This document shows positions 49,430 to 61,785 of a DNA stretch of 64,000 nt, in pieces (the stretch's first letter is position 1; each line of letters opens with the position of its first letter). This DNA comes from Panax quinquefolius (lineage: Eukaryota; Streptophyta; Magnoliopsida; Apiales; Araliaceae). The stretch lies in NCBI GenBank assembly GCA_020205615.1, contig CM035171.1, positions 122,826,893 through 122,890,892 on the forward strand, in the 5' to 3' direction. The translations under genes and the position numbers were made by a program. Under the pieces are notes generated by a model. That model ran no database searches. It worked only from the letters and a program-made list of their open reading frames with translations, and was not told the origin of the DNA.

Positions 49430-50640
49430 ACCCGGCACAAAGCCCATTTCTAAAACCCCATATCGAATGGCTCCTATTGAACTTCAGAGTTAAAGGTCCA
49501 ACTACAGTGAATTGTTGGACATCGCTTCATTCGGCCCCAAGACATCTCCTCGGGGTGCTCCTGCTTTATTTGTAAAAAAGAAAGACGGAGTATGCGATTT
49601 TGTATCGACTATCGGAATCGAACCATGTCACCATCAAGAATAGGTATCCTCACCTCGTATTGATGACTTGTTTGACCAACAGTAGCAAGGCACAATTCTT
49701 TTCAAAAATCGATCTTCGCTCGATATCATCACCAAGATTAGAATCGAGGATATTCCAAAGACCGCCTTTCGTAACTCCTAGATGGGCATTATGAATTCTT
49801 AGTCATGTCTTTCTGACTAACTAATGCTCCCGCGCTTTCATGGATATGATGAACCGAGTATTCAAGGAATATTTGATCGGGCCATTGTTGTTTTTATCAT
49901 GACATCCTTATATATTCCAAAAGTCGTGAAGATCATGAGCACCATTTGAAGTCGGTACTCCAAAGGCTTCGTGAAAACCAACTATATGCCAAATTGAAGA
50001 AATGCGAGTTCGCTTGAGGAAGTAGCATTTCTTGGGCATGTGGTGTCAAAACACGGAGTATCCGCTGATCCGCCAAGATCAAGCAATACAAAGTTGGGAG
50101 CAACCAAGCTCATGATCAAGTACGTAGCTTTTTGGGCTTAATGGTTATTATCTGAGATTCGTGGAAGGGTTTTCTAATCGCTACTCCATTAACTCAAATT
50201 AACTCGAAGGATACAAAATTGCTTGGAATGAAGAATGCGAGAAAAGTTTCCAAGAGCTTAAGAGGAGACTTATTTCTAAGACTGCTCTAACAATACCATC
50301 CGGTTCTTGATGGATTTGTTATCTACAAATGATGCTTCGTGCAAAGGGTTAGATGTGTTCTCATGCAACGGGGAAAGTCATAGCCTATGCCTCATGACAA
50401 CTTAAAGAGTATGAGAGGAATTATCCTACTCATGATCTAGAGTCAAGCAAAGCAATAAGCTGCTTAAAGATATGGAGGCACTATCTATATGGGGAGAAAG
50501 TGGAGATATATTCAGATCATAAAAGCCTTAAATATTTCTTCACTCAAAAGAACTCAACATGCGCAATGACGACGCTGGCTCGAGCTATTGAAAGACTACG
50601 ACCACACTATTCAATACCATCCCGGTAAAGTTTAACGTAG
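49430..50640 (+). pseudogene. E2 reverse transcriptase and RNase H, broken
   Basis: RT pieces seen are [10 protein letters not shown] (49620-49650) and FFSKIDLRS (about 49700-49725). The FIDD box is damaged by a short deletion near 49897 (frame reads VVFIMTSL). RNase H is recognisable as a diverged DAS...MQR stretch near 50330-50380. There are multiple frameshifts. Confidence 0.78.
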
Positions 50641-50799
50641 AAATGACGCATCGAGTAGAAGATCATATGCGGAACGAAAAGTGATGATGTCAAGTATACG
50701 ACAGAGCCAACTTTAATAGAAAAAGTTAAGGTCGCTTCAAGCCACCGAATCTTGAGATGATGCGCATGAAGAAGAAAGTAGTAAGAAGGAGCTATTCCT

Positions 50800-52111
50800 A
50801 AGCGAGAATCGATGAAGAAGGAATACTTCGAGTCCACTCTAGACTTTCAGGTTCCTAACGACTGATTTGAAGTACAAGATTACGATGGAGGCACACAATA
50901 CACCATTTTTGCAATCCATCCTCGAAGTACTAAAATGTATCGTGATCTTCGACATACATTTTGGTGGAATAATACGAAGAGAGAGATTGCAAAGTTTATC
51001 TCGATGTGTTTAACTTGCTAACGGTAAAGGCGAGCATCTAGTACCTAAGGGTCCGCTCAAACCACTTGAGATTCCTAATGGAAGTGGGAACACATTACCA
51101 TGGATTTCAAGTTACGGTCTTCCTACGGCTTCTCAAGGCATCAATGCTATTTGGGTTATTGTTGATAGATTAACCAAGTCTCGCTTTTTTTCTTGCCGAT
51201 ACGGAGACTTATTCACTTGAACGCCTTGCTAGTATGTACGTAAATGAGATCGTGAGGTCAGTATGGCATGCCCAGATCCATAGTTTCGATCGTGACCCAA
51301 GATTCACTTCAAGATTTTGGGTTAGCTTGCAAAAAGCTATGGGCACGGATTTGCGATTTAGTTCGCATACCATCCCCAAACCATTTTGACAATCGAGAGG
51401 ACTATTCAAACTCTTGAAGATTTATTAAGACTCGTGTCCTGTACTTCAAGGGCGCTTGGGATAAGTATTTACCATCGGTGGAATTCTCCTACAACAACAA
51501 AGCTTATCGTGCAAGTATAGGTGGGCTCCATTCAAGCATTATATGGACGAAAATGTCGCTTCTCCAATATGTTGGGATGAGGTGGGTGAAGCAACATTGT
51601 TGGGACCCGAAGTTAGACTTTACCACCGAAAAGATCCAAATGATTCGACAACGATACAAACGGCTCAAGATCGACAAAAGAGTTATGCGGATCTTCATCG
51701 AAAGGACGGGAATTTAATGTAGGGATCATGTATTGTCATGAAGTCGCTCCACGGAAGGGAGTTACAAGATTCGGGAAGAGAGGAAAGCTCAATCCACGAT
51801 TTATCGTCCATTTCAAATTCTCGACCGAGTAGGAAATGTAGCCTATAGACTCATAAGCATTCTCCGAGTATGTCTCTCGTGTTCATAATGTGTTTCACAT
51901 ATCCGCATTTCAGAAATATGTGAAAGACCCGAACCACGCTATCGAAGTTAGAACCGATTTGAGAGATAGCCAAGACTTAACGATGAGGAGGTACCTATCA
52001 AGATCTTGGATAGAAGGAGCATGTCCCACGCCAAGAAAGGTCATACCACAAGTTAAAGTTTTGTGGAGGAATCATGCTATAGAGGAAATGACCGAAATTG
52101 AAACTAAATGA
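50800..52111 (+). pseudogene. E2 integrase and chromodomain-like tail, broken
   Basis: The integrase core stretch EFSYNNKAYRASIG lies in an open piece at 51478-51717. The C-terminal region reads FHISAFQKYVKDPNHAIE, and then PQVKVLWRNHAIEEMTE near 52035-52100, the chromodomain-like motif of Tekay/Del elements. The catalytic D,D,E residues cannot be traced with confidence because of frameshifts. Confidence 0.78.
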
Positions 52112-52180
52112 AAGCGGTAGGTATCCTCACCTTTTCAAACACTGTGTATCGTGACGCCAATTTCGAGGACGAAATTTCAT

Positions 52181-52192
52181 AAGGAGGGAGGT
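52181..52192 (+). promoter_or_regulatory. Polypurine tract of E2
   Basis: AAGGAGGGAGGT sits directly before the 3' LTR and after the conserved TTCGAGGACGAAATTTCAT context seen in many plant gypsy elements. Confidence 0.72.
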
Positions 52193-54951
52193 CAGAAGAC
52201 CTCAAATTTTTTAAATAAAAGGAATTTCCTTTATTTATTATTTTGAAATAGTAAGGGTTGATTTGATTAATGTGGATAGTTAAGGGTTAAATACGCAAAT
52301 ATTTCAAAATAAGCAAGTGGTTATAAAATATTCATTTTGTTTGGGAATATTCGTTTGGTCGTGGAATATTCAGATCGCTTGTGAATATTCGTATTTACTT
52401 ACCAAGCATGCATGTGTGTGGGCCCCATAACTAAAGCGATTGATGAAGAAAACGACAAATATAAGTTGGTTAAAAATAACTACAGAAGTTGTTACCAAGT
52501 AAGACCGCTGAATACCCGGGTTAAAATACAAGAATACGCGCGTCGCACAAAGAAGACACCAGATTGCATGCAAGATTGTTGAATTATCGATCCTTACGTA
52601 AGAAGGCACTACTCAATAATTTTCACAAAGAGTTATCGCTCAATATTTTATTTTATCGATTCAATAATCACAAGGCTTGATATTTTATATTATCATTGTT
52701 CAATAATTGTCACCGCATTATTATCTCCATTATCGATCAATAATTCATATTATTTGAATAATATTATTAGATAAAGATTATTGGCAATGTCTAGAAAGTT
52801 CTCACAAGGAGAGGTTTGGTCACCTAATCATAGCGCCAAAGAAGGAGAAATCCTTATCTGAAAGCCCCTCTTCCCTCGAACTACCGGTCATTATAATCAG
52901 GATTCTCAGAATATTATTTGTGAATAATTAATTATCGATTCATATGATAAAGAAATATTTATTTTATGTGGATATAAATGATGGATTTATTTATGTGGTT
53001 ATAAATGAAGAAATTATTGTTGAGGTGTTTTATCAAGATTTTACCGATCGAGGTATTAAAAATTAAATCGTGGGTTTTCAGATATATCATGGGGTTATAA
53101 TTTTTAATCCGACCGCTGATTGTGGTAATTTTTGGGTATGTTATACATACATAAGTTGAGTATATGTCCACAAATTTTGAACCGTTAAAAATGCACGAAT
53201 GATTTGTTATGAATTTTAAGAGGTGTCCGATTCTAAATTAGGGTTATAATTGATTTTGGTGGAAAATTCTAGAATTGAGTGGGCCCCACTTGTGGTTGGT
53301 GAAGAAATGTGCTGAATTTTATTTCAAATGTGGTGGGTGGCAATAGTAGTGTAAAGCCATCAGTAAAGCAGTCAAGTCTCGCTTTTACGGCTAACATTTT
53401 CCTATAAATAGAGGGCTGTTAGAATTGAAAATCACACCGTAAACAAAGTTTTCTCTTTCTCTATATATTATCGAGCGATTTTGTGAGTATTTAGATACTT
53501 TGAGAGTTGTCGCTCAAGATAAGTTTCATTCAAAGATCACTTCCGACCTTTCCTTCCGGCAATCGATTCTTTGAGGTAAGGGGATATTATTTTTTTCAGA
53601 ATGATATTATTTCTTCAATATCATTATGTCAAATGTCGATCCGAAGTTTTTATCAAATTTGAACTTTTTCATGCTCTGGGTTACTATTCATGAGTTACTA
53701 TTCACGAAGTTACTATTCATGAGTTACTATTCACGAGTTACTATTCACGAGTACTATTCATTAAGTAAGCGTGAAAATGTTTTTTTGTGGAATTTCTATC
53801 TTTTGGTGTGAGTTACTATTCACGATACTTGACTATTCACGATACTAAGACTATTCACGATACTACTAAGACTATTCAATTAAAAATAAAATTTCTTCTT
53901 TTCGTCTAAAATATCTATTCGGATACTAGCTTTGATCAGATCCATGTTTCGATCATTCTCAATTTTACACCACTACGATTATTTTTGAGGTATTGTTGAC
54001 ATGGATAAAACAAAGTACGAAATCCTTAATCCTTAATCCTTGTCATTTTGTTTCACCGATTCGCTTTTAAAAATATTTTTCATCATCCTCGCCTTAAATG
54101 ATGATATTATTGAATATCTTCGCCCAGAGTAAAAAGATGAATGATTTCAAGAATATCTCGCCCAGAAAAAGATGAATGATTTCAAGAAATATCTTTGGCA
54201 GAAGTAAAAGATGAAGAGTGTTTAAATGAATACGACCGATCGATGAATATCTTTACCCAGAAGATGAACAGTTTTAAATGAATACGACCGATCGATGAAT
54301 ATCTTTTCGCCTTTAGAAGCAAAGATGAACAAAAGTTGAGATGAATACGACCGATCGATGAATATCTTCGGCCTCAGTCAGAAGAAGTGCAAAGATGAAT
54401 ATTTGATTCGAGATGAATATCGATATCGATTGATGTTACAGGATAAAATATCGATGATGGACCGTTAAATTCATAGATTATAGTAGATTTCATTCTCACG
54501 TAACTCTTCTATGAATTATTATTTCAACGCGAATATTGATCCGAAACTTGTTGTTATCAGATTCTATTAAATTTTTCCCTCGTTGAAGACTAACGATAAT
54601 TTGTCAGATATTATCTTAGTCATAATATTCTTTATCGAGCTAGTTGAGCTCACCCTTTTCCTTTTTGTTCCATTCTTCTCGTGAGGCGAGAATATAAATG
54701 CGAAGTACGAGCCTGGGTATGGAAATGAAGGTTTTAGAAAGGATTGTTTAGTAGTCCTCACCATTTTGTAAAATAATGTATCAATAAATGTGATGAGGAT
54801 TTATTTGAGTATAAATATTGTCTGTAAGATAATATTTGTATTTAAACTCACGCTTTACCGTTGTAATAATAATAAGTCAGAGTTGTATTTGCTTGCACTC
54901 ATCGTATCGACAACCGTCGTAATGGGTGATGTATACCTATTTTGGCCGTGA
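52193..54951 (+). repeat. 3' LTR of E2 (about 2.76 kb)
   Basis: The first bases read CAGAAGACCTC where TGTAAGACCCC is expected. The body matches 44708-47460 closely. The TATA box is at 53403-53410 and the hairpin array at 54105-54430. The 3' end is degraded. Confidence 0.83.
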
Positions 54952-55348
54952 TTTTCTTTTAAATAGTGCTCTGCCATTCTCCTATAAATAGATTGCTTAG
55001 TTAATAAATGAAAATCACACCAGAATCACAAAATTATTCTTCTATAATATTTTGCGTATTTATTTTGAGTATACGGATACTTTGAGTGTAGCAAATAGTG
55101 CAAGGTTTATTCAAAATAATCTTCGTTATACCAGTCAGATTTTGTCTCATACTAAGGTAAGGAATTTTATTTTATTTTAATATTCGTAAGGAATATTTTT
55201 TTTTCATACTCCATATTATTTAAGTGATATTATTTCATTTCATATTCCTAAATCTACAGTTATCATGATAAGTATTGTTTCTATAATTTTTAAAATAATT
55301 ATTATTTCGTTTCAAAACGAAATACAGATACTTATTTTGAACGTCACA

Positions 55349-55803
55349 AGTATAATAAAAAAAAATCAAATTATAGGGGAGTAAAATAAAACAAAGATCG
55401 TGATAGGCATTTATTATTTACGCATGACATTATTATTTCAATTGTTACATTACATATCTATATTTGCTACATAGATCGTATTGAGTAATTAATGTAATAA
55501 TAACATGTGTATTTAGAATATAATTTTATATTTTATTTAAGAACCTTAGCATTACTTGTACATAGGAGTTATTCATACTAATTTTACAAAAAAAAATTCA
55601 CATGAAAACTTACTCTACTAATTATTTATAACTAACTTATAAAATTAACATTTTTACTTGTGAGTATATCAATTACTAAAGATACTATGCTTGAAATGCG
55701 ATTTTAGAACAGATGTATTAATATAAAGCATTATTTGATGTCATATAAATAATGTAATTATAATACTCCTATAATATAAGCATAATCAACTAGTTGCTTA
55801 GTA
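55349..55803. other. AT-rich intergenic, nothing recognised
   Basis: Very A/T-rich sequence between the retrotransposon cluster and the Stowaway-like MITE. No gene or repeat is supported. Confidence 0.5.
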
Positions 55804-56079
55804 CTCCCTCCGTCTCTTATAGTACTCATTCTGTTACTTAATATAAATTATTTTATAATTATGTTCAAATATTAAATAAATAATTATATAACATTAAATA
55901 TAATATTAATTGCCTATATTATCTTTGTATTAAAAAAAAATATATTATTTATTAAAAAAATAGTGAAAAAACTAAAATTATATTTAATATTTAAAATAAT
56001 ATTAAAAACTAAATAATTAATGTTTACTTAAAATTTTCAAACAAAAAAAAAGACGACTTATATTAACCGACAGAGAGAG
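55804..56079. mobile_element. Stowaway-like MITE
   Basis: The left end CTCCCTCCGTCTCTTATA and the reverse complement of the right end (CTCTCTCTGTCGGTTAATATAA) form the terminal inverted repeats typical of Stowaway (Tc1/mariner) MITEs. TA flanks both sides (55802-55803 and 56080-56081). It is 276 bp, AT-rich and non-coding. Confidence 0.8.
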
Positions 56080-56081
56080 TA

Positions 56082-56701
56082 AATGTTATATCATAAATTA
56101 TTCAACATTCAATGAAGAAAATTAATATTTCCATAAATAAATTTGAAAGTTCCACTTATTATTAATGAAAGAAAAAAAATTATAAAACTATAAAATTTAC
56201 TTATAAAAATACCAATTCTCTTAATGAATTCTCCAGCAATAGCCAAGGGACTAATTCTGTAGTCATCAGATGTAATTATAGTACAGATGTCCAAATTAAA
56301 TTACCAACACAGTCGATATCATCATATCACTAACACAAACAAATAAGTAGGCTAAAAAATTTTTTTTTGTAGTATTTCTTGAAATTAAATGATTTAAAGG
56401 GGTGAAACAACCCAAAAGAAAGGTTTACAATCTGTACTTCCAGTTAATAATACCATCCAACACAACCATGACCCCCTCGAAAAAAGGAAACCCAAAACAT
56501 CAGTAAAACAACATCAAGTGACCCCAATTAACTAGAAGAAAAAGAAAAGAAACCACCACTGATGGCCTAAGAAGAAGATTTCTTAACCAAGGCTGAGGTT
56601 GATGCACTCAGTTTACATTTTAAGATTTTGTATTATTGCCCTAGATTGCTCGTGTTCCAAAAACAAAGCACCTACCATATTAATCTGGATATACCTCGTA
56701 A
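56082..56701. other. Intergenic and 3' UTR of the YTH gene
   Basis: No gene was seen. The right half should be the 3' UTR of the minus-strand YTH gene. Confidence 0.5.
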
Positions 56702-59700
56702 TTAACCTTTCCTGGAACCACTCTTAGCAGGAAGACCTGCCTCATTCAGCTGAAGTGCTCTAGGATCAAGTGGGATTGTCCCAACAGTTAAAAAACCAGC
56801 TGATTTTGCAAATCCATTTACTTTGACAGGCATTGAACCTACAGTGACAACATTTACTGGTTCGGTAGTGACAACAGTAGCTGTAATATGAGCAGGAGCG
56901 GTTACAGCAGTACCCTCTAAAGGCTTAATGCCAGCCTGCTTTGGATTAATATTGACTGAACCAATCTTCAATACACAACCCTCTTCTGCCTTGTCATCTG
57001 CTGCTACAGAAGTGGCATTTTCTTTGGCTATGTTTAAGTTACCGACTTTATTGTCCAAGGAAACCTGCTCAGTGGAAGTGGAGGTATTCTTTTCAGGACT
57101 GCTAACATCATTATGCTTTGTTATTTTCTCATAGTCGTTAGGAGGCAAGTCAAGAACAGCACTTGGCTTGCACGGGGGTTCTACCAAAGGTATGAGAAAT
57201 GGATTCTCATAGCTTTTGATTAATAGCCTGGCTTTCTCTTCCTGCAGGAGCTTCTGACGATTCTCATAGTACATGAAGTCATCAAGTAAAGATGTCTTGG
57301 ACGTGTAGTTCTTGAATATTTTAAGCATCTCCATGCCTTTCTTATACCTTATCTGTAGAAAATGCAAGAATATAAATTACACACTAACTAAAACGAACTG
57401 GATGAGCTGCTTCACATTGACAGTCTATGGAATTATGGGTTGATTCAGAGACTTGATTTGTTTTAAGTTAACAATTGCTCTAATACATTAAGATGATAGA
57501 CTATAGGGCCAATAATGTGCATCACATGCTTTAACAATTAAAAACTAAACTTACGATGAACCACACTAGCTACAAGGAGTTTTTTTTCTTCTTTTTTAGC
57601 TATCTTGTATAGTCCAGGTAAGGGCAAGCAGAGTAGTCAAAATTCATTCAGAACTTGTTAATCAATTCTACAAGTTCAGAGTTCCAATAGTTTTTGAGCA
57701 ATTCTAACAAGAGTCGAACACCAGTGTTATACAAAAATCGACCTGGGTGGCCGCCTAGGCAGCAGAATCAGTCATCCACTACTTAGGTAGCATCGGACCT
57801 CCACTGCCTAAATTTTGTCCTAATCACTACAAAAATAGTTCCAAGCGTCAAGGAGGGCCTAGGCCGCTATGCAGACTTATTTACTTGGAATTTAGGCGCT
57901 GAAGTTTTTTTTCCCTATGATGTTAAAAAAATAAAACTTAGTAACAATGATGAATTTTTGTGACTCGTGATTGTTTGGTACCAATATACAATTTTTTAAA
58001 TGTTTAAACTAGTATATGCTTATATAGTTATACACGAATATACGAAATAAATAAGTAAATAAAAGTACAAAACTATTTAGGAATACTAGGAAGCGAGGCC
58101 TTACACCACCTACTGATTATTAGATCAAAATATCGAGTACCAAATAGAGTTATGAAAAGAGTTTATAAAGTATCTACAAGCAATTGAAACATGCCACAAA
58201 AGGAGGGAAGTCAAAATTAGGATAGAGTTCCACACATCAAAATATATAACCAAGATATAAATTAAAGAATAAAAACAAAAAACTTAAAATGTGCATCAAG
58301 GAAAATAATTCTAGATAGTAATCATACCTCTTGAGTATCTCTGCTGTTGGTCACCGGCTTGTTCTCATTGTTCTCTAATATGATGTGCCTGAAGTTTGGG
58401 TTTGGCACATCTTTAATGATGTGCCACTTGACAGGGAAGCTCCCACACCATTTATCTTGCTGCCAGAAATCCATATCTTTATGAAAATCTACTGCGCCAA
58501 TCATTTCAGCGACTCCGCAAAATTGGCCACTTGCATTTACCTTTATTTGAGAAAAAGGAGGGGTGTCCAATCAAAAAAAGATGAAAATTGTGATTTCAGA
58601 AAAGACACTGATCAGAGAGGCTAACATGTTTGACAGGAAAAAGAAAAAGTTTGGGCATCTTAATTAGCCAACAGGTACGATACAACTTACAGAGAAGAAG
58701 AGGAAAATAGGACAGCCTCTGGGTTGCCCTCCAGCTAATCGCTGAGTATCATCATAAGCAACATTCAGCTTTTTGTTTCCATTAGGTGTAGATGACCACA
58801 CATTATACTTGATACTCTTATGCACATCATCCTCACTGTATGATTTGATGACAAAGAACTTTGCATTCACATAGTCAACCGGGAAATCATCCTTGTTATA
58901 CTGATCCGTATATATAATAATGTTTCCTTGAGCATCACTATCTCCGGCCCTGCTTGTGTAGGCTTTGACAGCCAATTGGTTTTTTGATTTACTAGTTCTA
59001 GGGCCTCGATTCTGTTCAGACAATGCGTCAGGACTTCCATTTACATCATTCAAAGCTCTACCAACATGCAACTTTGCTCGAACCTTATCCATCACTGTTC
59101 TCCCATGAGCAGTTGAACCGAAGCTAGACAAGCCATTACCAGAAGGAGGAGCAACTTTTAATTGATTACGATTAGACCAAACCTTCCCATGCGAAGCACT
59201 ATCAATAGCTTGAGTACCTCTGCCCTGTAGACAATTCATAAATCAACCATAAGGAAGTGATGTGAAAATGTGAAAACTATTATCTGAACTAGCAAAAGTG
59301 CATACCTGGAAAACATGTGATGATGCTGTATTGGAAAACCCACTCGAAGTTACGGTACCATGAATCACAGGCTGCTTGCTAGGTCCAGCACTAACCTTTG
59401 ACCCGTCAGATCCCCTGGTAAAGGAATTAGTTTGATTGGAAGCAATCCTTGAAGGATTCAGCGTAAAGGCCGCAGATGCTGAAGACAGGTTATGTTTGAG
59501 AGCAGGGCCATCAGCTGTATTAGTAATAGAAGCAGATGTATCCATGAGCGGTTCTATAATACTATTTGAGAGGATATCTGGCCTTGATTGAACAACCATG
59601 GGGTAATAACCAGGAGACGAGACTGTGTTTTCATAAGAGGGGACAGAGTAGTACTGATGTGACCCTAAATACGGGGCATCAACACCTATCATAGCCCCAG

Positions 59701-60388
59701 GAATGTAAGGATTATATGGGTTATATGGAGACTGTGAATATCCATAGCTAGGTGTATAATATACATAGTGAAAATTTTCAGTTTGCGCACCCTGAGTAAA
59801 GAAAACAACATGAAATTCAGAAACCACAAGTATTGATCCTATGCTTGAAAAGGGGGGGTGGGTTTAAAGATTCATATATGTGTGTATAAACTCACCGAAT
59901 ACTGTATTTCTTGACCATCCAGTCCAAAAATCCTTTGGTGGTCATCCCAATCGCCGGGTGATTCCAATCCTGATTGTAAAAAACATGACACGTAAATAAG
60001 ACATCACAAAACATATGCTGATATTAACTACAATAGCGCAATATATTACCTGTACATATATACCCATAGTTGGTGGCAATAGGATAATACAAGCCCTGCT
60101 GAACAGCAGAATCTGGGGATCCTTCGTTATACATAGCTTCAAATTGTTCAATAAGTGGACTTGCTAAATGAGAGTTTGGCTCAGTACCTTGAATCTGAAA
60201 ATCCAATATGAGATGATTAGATATTCCAGAACCAACAATATTGAAAATATACACAACTTAAATCTCACTTTGCTAGGATGTGTAAGAAAAGCTCTAACTT
60301 ATTCAAAAAAAATAAACTCAAACACTCAAAAAGAATTTACCAGATAAGCATCTGCACATCCATGTTCAGGAACATTACAAACTTCCAT
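56702..60388 (-). CDS. YTH-domain m6A reader, ECT family
   Basis: Seven coding exons in reading order: 60388-60341, 60194-60050, 59969-59896, 59791-59306, 59224-58691, 58540-58328, 57352-56702. Phases agree and give 716 aa. YTH proteins bind N6-methyladenosine in mRNA in the cytoplasm and affect transcript fate. Residues 1-250 are a disordered Tyr/Pro/Ser-rich region ([20 protein letters not shown]) typical of ECT proteins. The YTH domain spans about 372-510. The three tryptophans of the m6A cage are present: W394 (YNVW), W455 and W460 (DFWQQDKW). Behind it comes a basic, Lys/Glu-rich helix ([20 protein letters not shown]) and a long low-complexity tail ending SGSRKG. The start ATG is chosen because [10 protein letters not shown] followed by the [12 protein letters not shown] stretch looks like the N-terminus of the ECT6/7/8/11-like group; no upstream in-frame ATG was found. 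Confidence 0.9.
57718..57905. repeat. Possible small transposon remnant in a YTH intron
   Basis: GGCCGCCTAGGC near 57751 and GGGCCTAGGCCGC near 57865 are partly inverted and much more GC-rich than the intron around them. CCTAGGC-type motifs recur in plant small repeats. Ends were not found. Confidence 0.25.
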
Positions 60389-61624
60389 CCCAGGACTTCC
60401 ACCACTGTAGAAACAGATGCGATATAGTCTAATCACAAGGAGAACTTTAATATAAATCTAAGAGCTTCGAAATGAATCCACTGAGTACACAAACCACTGT
60501 ATAACCAAAAAGTAGCACCATAAAGACAAATGAGAAAGGCAGACTAAATTTTAAACATATTCAAGGCAGGTCTGATGAAGCATCATACGAATTTCAACAA
60601 TACCACATAAGTTGTGCTGATAAAAAAAATTATAAGTTAATCAAACATAGTGCAAAAGGAAAATAGGAAAATTAACAAAAATATAAATCAAGCACAAAAT
60701 GTATACTTGATTTCAGAAGGGGGGGAGTGAGGAAAATGTTAGGTGCTTACAAATTCTGTAAAAGAAAATAGAAAACAATCTTAAGAATATACCATTCATC
60801 CCAAAAATACTGTGTTTTTTACAAGTACCCCTCAAAAAAGACGAAACATTCAAAAACAGGTGAATCAAGCATGCAATCAACACATAACACAAACAACACA
60901 ATACCATAATACCATGAAACTCAACTTATATAATAATAGGAAATACCAAGTCCAAGTAAAATGAATCTTTGGAAAATATCACTGTATCAAAAGTACACCA
61001 CATTAATTATTTTTTTTATTTAAAAAAAACTGCATGCAAGTATTAAATCTAAAGCATCCCAAATCCCAAAAATTCAATGAAATTAACAACTGAAAAAGAA
61101 AAAGCAACCAGAGATCCAGAAGAAGCACACATATTTCTCCTGCTTAAATTTTTTCAAAACATTCCCCAGTTTACCTTGAGACAAAAGCTCAACACAGGGA
61201 AAAATAGATAGCATCTATATGTTTTGTGAAATATAAAGAAGAATAAATAGTTGAGCATTCTAAGAAAAGCATAAAAATCATAAACCAACTTCTAAATGTA
61301 AGCAGAACCACCCCCTGAGAGACCCAAGTCACCCAACAAAAACCCAAATCCCCAAAAGTTCCAAGAAACTAAAGCAACACAAACCCATATCAGAAAACCA
61401 ATTAAACAACTAATTTGAGCTAGTTCAAGCTGTGAAAAAACACAATATTCAATTATCAAAAAAAAAAATTATTACCTCTTTTATACCTCAAAAGTTCATC
61501 AATAACACGAAAGCTGAAAAGGTAAACAAATTACCTAAACGAGAACAACAGATTCATACAATAGTCTATGTTCGTGTATGAGAGAGGAGAGAGAAAAGTA
61601 TTACCAAAGAAAAGGGAGAATGAT

Positions 61625-61705
61625 TTAAGCCATGGTTGACTCAGAGAGTTGTTGGAGGGACAAACTGGAGAGCTTGAGGATAGAATTGAAGATTCCTTTC
61701 GCCAT
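61625..61705 (-). CDS. Upstream ORF (26 aa) in the YTH gene leader
   Basis: An ATG at 61705 opens a 26-codon frame (MAKGIFNSILKLSSL..., ending STMA) that stops 20 bases before the leader exon ends. Its ATG has G at +4 and a run of A before it, a good plant context, so ribosomes would probably start here first. It could reduce translation of the YTH protein. Whether the peptide is conserved is unknown. Confidence 0.4.
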   Translation of the reverse strand: MAKGIFNSILKLSSLSLQQLSESTMA

Positions 61706-61753
61706 TTTTTTTACTATGTGAGAGATTGTCAAAGTAGACGCGCCTAAGCAAGC

Positions 61754-61767
61754 AAACCCTAACCCTA
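61754..61767 (-). promoter_or_regulatory. Telo-box near the YTH transcription start
   Basis: On + it reads AAACCCTAACCCTA, that is, TAGGGTTAGGGTTT on the gene strand. Telo-boxes near the start site are common in plant genes for translation and growth and bind TRB/PUR-alpha-type proteins. The role here is inferred. Confidence 0.6.
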
Positions 61768-61785
61768 GAAAAAACTGAAAACGAA

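Larger units (their letters stand above)
44708..54951 (+). mobile_element. Ty3/gypsy chromovirus 'E2' with both LTRs
   Basis: LTR 44708-47460, internal 47461-52192, LTR 52193 to about 54951. It has the same family and gene order as E1, here on the plus strand. AATAG precedes the left LTR (44703-44707) and recurs at 54962-54966, a possible target-site duplication; if so, the last bases of the right LTR are scrambled (TTTTGGCCGTGATTTTC instead of TTTTGGGGGCGCCACA). All coding parts are broken. Confidence 0.85.
19317..55348 (+). mobile_element. Outermost LTR remnant 'P', interrupted twice
   Basis: Fragments at 19317-19921, 44580-44707 and about 54962-55348 read in order as one degenerate plus-oriented LTR. 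It starts TGTAAGATCTC, continues through segments resembling the family D LTR (ATTATTGACTGTC, then GAAATTCTTATCG, then CCTATAAATAGA and GAAAATCACACC), and ends GAACGTCACA. Element G interrupts it after 19921 and E2 after 44707. No clean target-site duplication was found. The remaining sequence (about 1.1 kb) is diverged, which suggests an old insertion. Confidence 0.5.

Noticed and set aside
32470..52192. Endogenous pararetrovirus or env-containing retrovirus
   Set aside because: Gene order, flanking LTRs, tRNA-iMet primer sites and the chromodomain-like tail identify Ty3/gypsy chromoviruses; no movement protein or envelope-like frame was seen.
20000..55000. CRISPR-like spaced repeats
   Set aside because: The short spaced repeats are degenerate LTR-internal arrays in a plant genome; the spacers are themselves repeated, unlike CRISPR spacers.
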